This document shows positions 58,291 to 64,000 of a stretch of DNA of 64,000 nt, piece after piece. Numbering within the stretch: position 1 is the first letter of the stretch; the number at the start of each line of letters is the position of its first letter. Source of the DNA: Allacma fusca. Lineage: Eukaryota; Arthropoda; Collembola; Symphypleona; Sminthuridae. Below the pieces are notes generated by a model. The model had not been told where the DNA came from, searched no databases, and saw only the letters and a list, made by a program, of their open reading frames with translations. The stretch is from the NCBI GenBank assembly GCA_947179485.1, contig OX359245.1:52315067-52379066 (forward strand), in the 5' to 3' direction. Made by a program: the position numbers and the translations under genes.

Positions 58291-58676
58291 AACTGACCAT
58301 TAATGATTGCGCAAAAATATTACTGAGCATTATTCTTACATTGATGTTGTAAACTACACGCGTTGTTTCTCATTTGAACGTCGTTTTATGCAAACTAACT
58401 TGAGCTAGTTTTTTGCTAGATGTATTTGCTAAAATCTGAAAATTTTCAACTCAATGAAACTTAAGTGTTTGAAAATGACATTTTTCATATGTTGCTAATC
58501 AAGATGAAAGAATTTTTGCAAAAAATATAATGTGACTAGGGGAATTGGCTAGACTTGACTAGGGAACCAGCTGTAGAATCAAGACTAGGGCTAGACTTGA
58601 CTATTTCTACTTAAACATGCAGCTGACTTGAATAGACTTGACTAGGTTGCCTATAGCGGGCAGCAGTGTTTCATAT

Positions 58677-60790
58677 GCCATTAAATGAAAATGACATGCT
58701 GTAATAGCCTACGTACATACATATGTACATTATATGCCTATATTTCTACGATGGCTGAGCCTAAATATTTTGTGGGCTTTCCAAACAGGAAAGTAATTAT
58801 CTCGAAACTGAACTTGGGTACAGGTTTTGGCGTTTTCCTTTAATTGCTCATAGTTGTTTGTACGTGTACAAATCCATCCAATTATTCAATTCAACACAGG
58901 AGAAATCTGTCATTACAGTATCCAGGTATTGAAAGCAAGCATATGCGTATGCTGCTGTTCTGGGGGACATTTCGAATCAATGAGGTTTGTTCAATGCGGA
59001 AGAACAGCATCGTCAGTTGGAGACTGTTTCATATTTGAACCCTTCTTGAGTTACAAAATTCCCAACGCCAGAATCTGTAATGCAATTGATGATATGAAAA
59101 TGTTATATGGTTAATTACTTCTTATTGTGATAACCATGATACGACATTGAGGGAACTGGAGGAGCAACTTTTTACCTCTAGTTCCTCAGATCGCGTTACT
59201 TTACATAGTTCCAAGTCCAATAACTTCATTAAATTTGGAGCATTAGTGGTGTCTTATTTTTAGTAAGGTATGGGTTGCGGGAACTATACACCCCAAAGTT
59301 ACGCAGTATCCTTATTTTATGGGTTTCTACTTTAACACAGCAAGAAAACATGTTTCATGCCTTAAATAATCCAATTTTAATTTAAAAAAATGATTTCTTA
59401 GTTTAAGTATGCCCTGGAGCTACATTGTAATTATTATTAATAATTTGTGCCGCTATTTTATGATTTTTGAGTCTCCCGTAAATAATGCAGGCATCCAAAT
59501 TAAGGCGCACAAAGTATTCTTTTGAATTTAATTATTGTTTTTAAAGTTATTTAAACATAAGCGAGATTTTATTCATTCTAAAATTTTTCCATGTGTTGTT
59601 CTATCTTAATTGAGCGCTGATTGAGGTAACCAAAATCTCTTGAGCAAACTCAGGACCTCTGATACAGATAAAAAAGAAGAGCTCTTCCGTTGCTGTATAC
59701 ACATGTGGTACTACTATACTGTACTTGTACGATATCCGCAAAAAAATCATATTAATAGGGTAGGCTAAACCATTTTTAGATCTCCGATAAACGGTTATTT
59801 GAACCAAAATGTTATTTTGAAATTGACGGTCATTTTTAGCAATTAAAATTAAAATATTGAATTATAAATTGTTCATGGTAAAATGAGTAAGTGTGAATGA
59901 TTTTGAACTGGACGCTGTTGAATTTAAAACAAGAAGAAATTAAGAGTTTTATTTCTACTAAAAATGTCAGAGTGACGGCTGGGATGAATTGGAGAAATGC
60001 TCCCCGATTCTAAAACCAAGCATCATTTTATAGCTGAGCTCTTTGAATAAGCTGGCAACTTTGGATACAATGGTACAGCAATAATTTAAAGTTATATACA
60101 TAAGGCAAAGGAACAAAACGACCTAAATTAAAATATTTACAATATTCCTTGCTTGGGTGAGAGAGGGAGAGAGACAAAGGTACCCATCAACGGGCCATTA
60201 AACCTGTCCTTTATACTAAATAGCTCATTCAAAAAGCCCAAAGTAATTGATAAGCGGACATTACTAACAATAAGTAGGATCTCATTTTCCATTAGTTAGG
60301 TACAAAAACACAAGCAACTACATTCAAATATTACCAGGAGTATTTTGGAATCGTATAAATTGGCATACTAACATCTACATAAAGTGTTGGGGACAACTCA
60401 ATAAGCACCCTAATATTATTCAAGGAAGCGTAATCATAAATTCTTTTCCGGTAAATTTTTAGAAATTGTTTTCGTTTAAACACTTATTATGCTGATGTAA
60501 TTGTAAGCAAAATTGTAAGAGATTAAATAAAACTTTAGGTAACCTTTGGATTAAAAGCTTTAATAAAATAAGTTTTTCCAGTGGGGCAACGCTGCATGCA
60601 ATTATTTGTACATATAATCTCGAAACGATATCACTCTAAGCTAGATGGTTTAAAGTTAGAACTGAAACCCACATTTGCTTATTAACTTTTTTCAAATTTT
60701 TATGGTTTTACATTTATTTGTACTGACTGAACGAAATTTCTGACTCTGAGAATACTGTTTTCTTTAATCTACTTCTAGGAATTGCCAAAA
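58677..60790. other. Long stretch without a recognised gene
   Basis: AT-rich. Overlapping frames at 58844-59114 in two registers and the minus frame 59601-59807 show no domain. A short GAGAGAGGGAGAGAGA run lies near 60160. The right end should hold the upstream region of copy 7. Confidence 0.4.
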
Positions 60791-62563
60791 ATGTTCGTCC
60801 CAAGCAATATACCTCAGCGAAATGGCAATAATTTCTTTCCCAAAGACACAAATAGTGCACTTGACAATAGCGTCAAGGAGAACAAATTAGTAACAAATGT
60901 TTTCATCTCCTCAATAAACAGAGGAGTAAAGTTGGGGAAATATTTTAAAGGTCACCCATGTACCTGGAATTACGAAACTGGTCAGGTTGAAGTGGTAAAA
61001 TCTGATTGGCGATACATTTGGTTTTGCTTCAACACTATCTATGGTCTGGTGTACGTTTCCTTCGTTGTAATTAGGTTCACACAAATCAGTATTTTCAAAG
61101 GATGGTCCATTGCCATGCGGTTGTACATGCTATTTGCCACTTCATTCTACCTGATCTTTCCCATAAACGAGTTAACATTGGTTTTTAAATCCCAGGAATT
61201 TTGCGCCTACAGAAATCAAGTCACGTCATTCTTGAAAATGTTTGAAGGTAACATAAATTAGGCACTTAAAAAACTTTTCTGACTAATTACCTTTCTCAAT
61301 TTCTTAAAACGTGCTTTTCAAATATGTGCTCAAAACGTGCTTTTAAATATCTTGCATTGGAGTTATCGAAAAAATAATTTTGTTTATAGGACTATTTTTT
61401 TATTCTCTCAAAAATCGTAACTAATGTCGTAAGAATGTAAAATCGTAAGAACCACATGTACTTATATGTAGGTAACTGCAAAGAACTTTTTTTTGTTTGC
61501 ACTTAAAAAAGAATCGCAAGAGCTAGTGCAGAAAAATTTTAGCCCGAGGGAGCGCACGTTATAGGGACTTCGTCTAGAAATCTATTGCAGATGTAATTAT
61601 GTATATATTTATATGCAGTATCTCCAAACATATGTGCAGTTCTTAATTGTTGCGTACACTCCCTGGTTCATTAGAAGCGTACATGTTACCAACAGCGTCC
61701 ATACCAAAATTCGTTCGAGTGGCTCCATATGTCTCAGCAGCTATATGGGCAATAATCGCTATAAATATAACTGGAATAACTTTATGCTCCTACTTTCGAC
61801 CGGAGTCTCCAGAATTTTTAACATCATTGGTTTTGGACCCTGAGACCATGCAAATTAAATGGAAAATATTATTCACATTTTTCCAATTCTACTTTATCTG
61901 CTTGTTGGGTCACTCCGGAGATTTCATTATGCATTATATTTGCGGGTTGCTATTCCCAATTTTGGAGATCATCCCAGAGCTTGAGGTAGAATTGTTTTCC
62001 AAATTATGTATCCAAGTAGAAACATTGCATTTAAAAATTTCATCAAATTCAGCCCATGTTTTCATTAATTAATTGTAATAGTTCTAGGGATTGTAAGCTG
62101 ACAACAGACCAACTCCGAACACCTGAAAGTATGATCAAGATCTACAGACAGTTGAATCACATCATATCCCTGTAGGAGTGTTTGTCAACGTTTTTGATGA
62201 CATTGCAAGGATTGGTAATTCGTCTCGTGGTCTCTTGTTTATCCGGCATGCCGCTTATCCATGGAATACTTTCAGTAATTAGTACTTGGCATAGTTGGTT
62301 TGGACATGCTCGTGATGATTGTCACATTAGCTTATCTTTTAGCAGAGTGCAACATTCGCTCCACGAATTTGCTGAAACAATGGAAATGCCAAATTTTAAG
62401 AGTGAGGACGGAGGATAGAGCTTGGTTTAGGAAGACTATTCAAGCAATGCCAAGTTTGAGGATAAGTTTGGGCGATTTGTTTTACTTTGATAAATTCAGA
62501 CAGCTCACTATATTTAAAATCATATTCGAGAGTACAATTAATATTACCTTGACTACACGGTAG
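60791..62563 (+). pseudogene. GR-like chemoreceptor pseudogene (copy 7)
   Basis: Exon 1 (60791-61247; MFVPSNIPQRNGNNFF) is intact and ends MFEG|GTAACA in phase 1. Exon 2 (61675-61985, after TTCATTAG) is open but has one extra base near its end (PELE instead of PEL), which changes phase. Exon 3 (62082-62563) carries a TAG at 62173-62175 and a frameshift near 62285 inside TM6, after which the frame TLAYLLAECNIRSTNLLKQW runs to the shared TTR terminus at 62563. The lesions are few and the coding pattern is well kept, so inactivation is recent. Same exon pattern and phases as copy 2. Confidence 0.87.
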
Positions 62564-63395
62564 GCTCGAGGCTCAGTTGGCTTTTACATCATTTCCTCTC
62601 TTTGGTTTTGCCAATATGTTTTGTAGAAATCTAAACGTGTGTGCATTTTACGCGCATTTTTTTTATTTTTGCGTGGCTCTGGGAGATAGAAGGGCTATAA
62701 CAACCTGAAGGATTTTGGGAAACATTTTAGTTTGCCACTAATATAATGCTTGTGTCCTTATACTTGTCAGCTTTATTATGCAGCTAAGGTCGAGAAACGA
62801 TTAAACGTTTAATTTTCGAAGCCATCTATTGAACAGGCTACCACAAAACGATTGCGTACATCTTGCCTTTAAAAGGGCAACAATAAAAAAAGTTTTCATT
62901 TCCCGCCTTGAATTCCCAAACTATTTCTCAGATTTTTAAGTATTCGTAAACGTTTTCAGAATAAAATTTACTACAAATGTATCGCATCCAAATATTTGAG
63001 AAATTATAGATACTTAATAGCAAAGATCGTATTTTCTTCTGCTCAGCAACATCAACTGATTGAATTTCAGCTCTTTCTCCAAATTCTCCAAGAACTTAAT
63101 ACAGTTTAGGAAAGGAAGTATTGCAACGGCACAACTTTTTTAAGTGGAATCGTGACATTCATCAAGTTTTTGCCCACAAAATCTTAAAAAGATTAAGTTT
63201 GAAGTTTTTGCAACATAATATTTTAAGGGTCTGTTTTTTAAATTTTGCAAATCTTATTAGTGTGAGCGCACTAGTAATTGGCAATTGTTCCCAAAAAAAC
63301 AGTCAACAGAGCACATGTATATACAAACAAATTTTTATGATGGAATTGAATTCTGAATAAATAACTCCCAATTAGCTTTTAAAAAAACTTTTCTT
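62564..63395. repeat. GR downstream flank block (copy 7) and AT-rich DNA
   Basis: 62990-63110 resembles 32215-32330 and 12905-13010 (TTGAATTTCAGCTCTTTCT). The frame 63121-63360 is AT-driven and not credible as a gene. Confidence 0.5.
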
Positions 63396-63716
63396 TTAGA
63401 CAATTTTGATATTATCTTTCTTTCCTGATGTAGCTTTTGAAAATGCAACGTATAATTGTCCATGTGTAAAAACTGGAGATGGTAAATTTATTCTGGGGCA
63501 ATATTCAAGGGCAATGGTTTGCCCTTGACGTTTATTAATAGTCATTACAAAACTCCCTCTGATAGGAAACTGCCTTCTTTTGAGTGTAATGGAATGTCAG
63601 GGTCAGACGGAATCAAATTAATATGTGGTATGAACACTATAACACCTTGAGCACTTACTGTCAGTATTTCAGCATGAATGATGTTATAAGCTAGGTGCTT
63701 AACTATTTGTACCCTT
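63396..63716 (-). pseudogene. Helitron Pif1-type helicase, C-terminal remnant
   Basis: The minus strand first reads a frame with IIHAEILTVSAQGVIVFIPH and LIPSDPDIP, then, one base out of register near 63585, [20 protein letters not shown] followed by [12 protein letters not shown] and a stop at 63396. These are the last conserved motifs of eukaryotic Pif1-like helicases fused to Helitron Rep proteins (IPRI...P; FPI...AMTINKSQGQ; HGQLYVALSR). The helicase unwinds DNA during rolling-circle transposition. A one-base deletion and loss of everything upstream make it a dead fragment. It may be a relic of the autonomous partner of the Helitron at 46486-48082, but no link is shown. Confidence 0.75.
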
Positions 63717-64000
63717 GCATAATCCTCTCATTGTGTTCAAATTTCAAGAAAGCATAGTAAGAATGAATTATTGAAAACATGCAACATATGGCAAAAATGG
63801 CTGAAAGGTTACCACGAAATCAGGACAATATTGATTTCCATTGTTTTGAGTTTAATAGATAATACAAACAATCCTAGGGAACATTACGTTATTCGTTTGG
63901 TGTAAAAATTATTTTTATTATTGCAATTATTGTTATTTAAGGAAATTCATTTAATGAAATAAATTTCATATTCATTGATGTCATCTCATTATTGTAGCTT
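63717..64000. other. Right edge, nothing recognised
   Basis: AT-rich; no further helicase motif is seen beyond 63716, so the Helitron fragment appears truncated there rather than continuing off the window. Confidence 0.4.

Larger units (their letters stand above)
56495..58668. mobile_element. hAT-type element with GACTTGACTAG words
   Basis: 2174 bp with the perfect 8-bp duplication TTTCATAT (56487-56494 and 58669-58676) and inverted ends CACTGCTGCC. GACTTGACTAGAC words fill 56505-56720 and 58530-58650. The middle contains other insertions: a CCTGGTA-word block (56845-58290) with, inside it, the CAGTGGTCGG element. Confidence 0.87.

Noticed and set aside
57575..58296. Overlapping frames of 143 and 175 codons on both strands
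   Set aside because: They are read from AATCCCTG and ACCTGG word repeats, open on several frames at once because of biased composition.
1..64000. CRISPR arrays, operons, tRNA or rRNA genes
   Set aside because: No regularly spaced repeats of CRISPR type, no prokaryotic gene layout and no cloverleaf or rRNA signature; repeats found are transposon words or a minisatellite.

Overview
This window is nuclear DNA of an arthropod. The evidence is spliced genes with GT-AG (and some GC-AG) introns, chemoreceptors of the insect/hexapod gustatory receptor (GR) type, and a dense mix of animal transposons: Ty3/gypsy LTR, hAT, Tigger/pogo, CACTA-like and Helitron. A basal hexapod such as a springtail would fit, but the species is an inference; nothing here fixes it. 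I see no bacterial genes, tRNA, rRNA or CRISPR array.

Layout. 1-4790: minus-strand gypsy retrotransposon with one LTR, missing its 5' half. 4796-7146: LTR element without coding capacity. 8120-9485: divergent two-exon GR. 11469-12471: secreted two-WAP-domain protein with an Arg-rich repeat spacer. 13500-13850: 32-bp minisatellite. 15522-17125: intact three-exon GR, the only complete member of the duplicated set. 18788-21431: hAT and Tigger non-autonomous elements. 22731-27040: 4.3-kb CACTA-like transposon with two genes. 27395-31912: GR pseudogene whose last exon is split by a 2.6-kb insertion carrying a BEN-domain gene. 33200-35610: nested word-repeat elements. 37630-39459: JmjC gene with C2H2 zinc fingers. 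42295-42765: degenerate unknown exon. 43008-48640: GR pseudogene on the minus strand, broken by a Helitron that has an inverted partner copy. 50498-54845: nested hAT and Tigger elements, the last next to a GR fragment. 55740-58668: more of the same. 60791-62563: last GR pseudogene. 63396-63716: end of a Helitron helicase.

How it fits together. The backbone is a tandem GR array, duplicated together with its upstream and downstream flanks and decaying by birth and death. Transposons landed in the array repeatedly, and paralogous copies provide natural empty sites that date and delimit two of the insertions. The most unusual content is (i) a set of hAT-type non-autonomous elements, each filled with its own short iterated word but framed by TIRs and, in most cases, 8-bp target duplications, and (ii) two chromatin-type genes (BEN, JmjC-zinc finger) next to or inside this transposon-rich array. 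All calls come from reading the sequence by eye; no database search was run.
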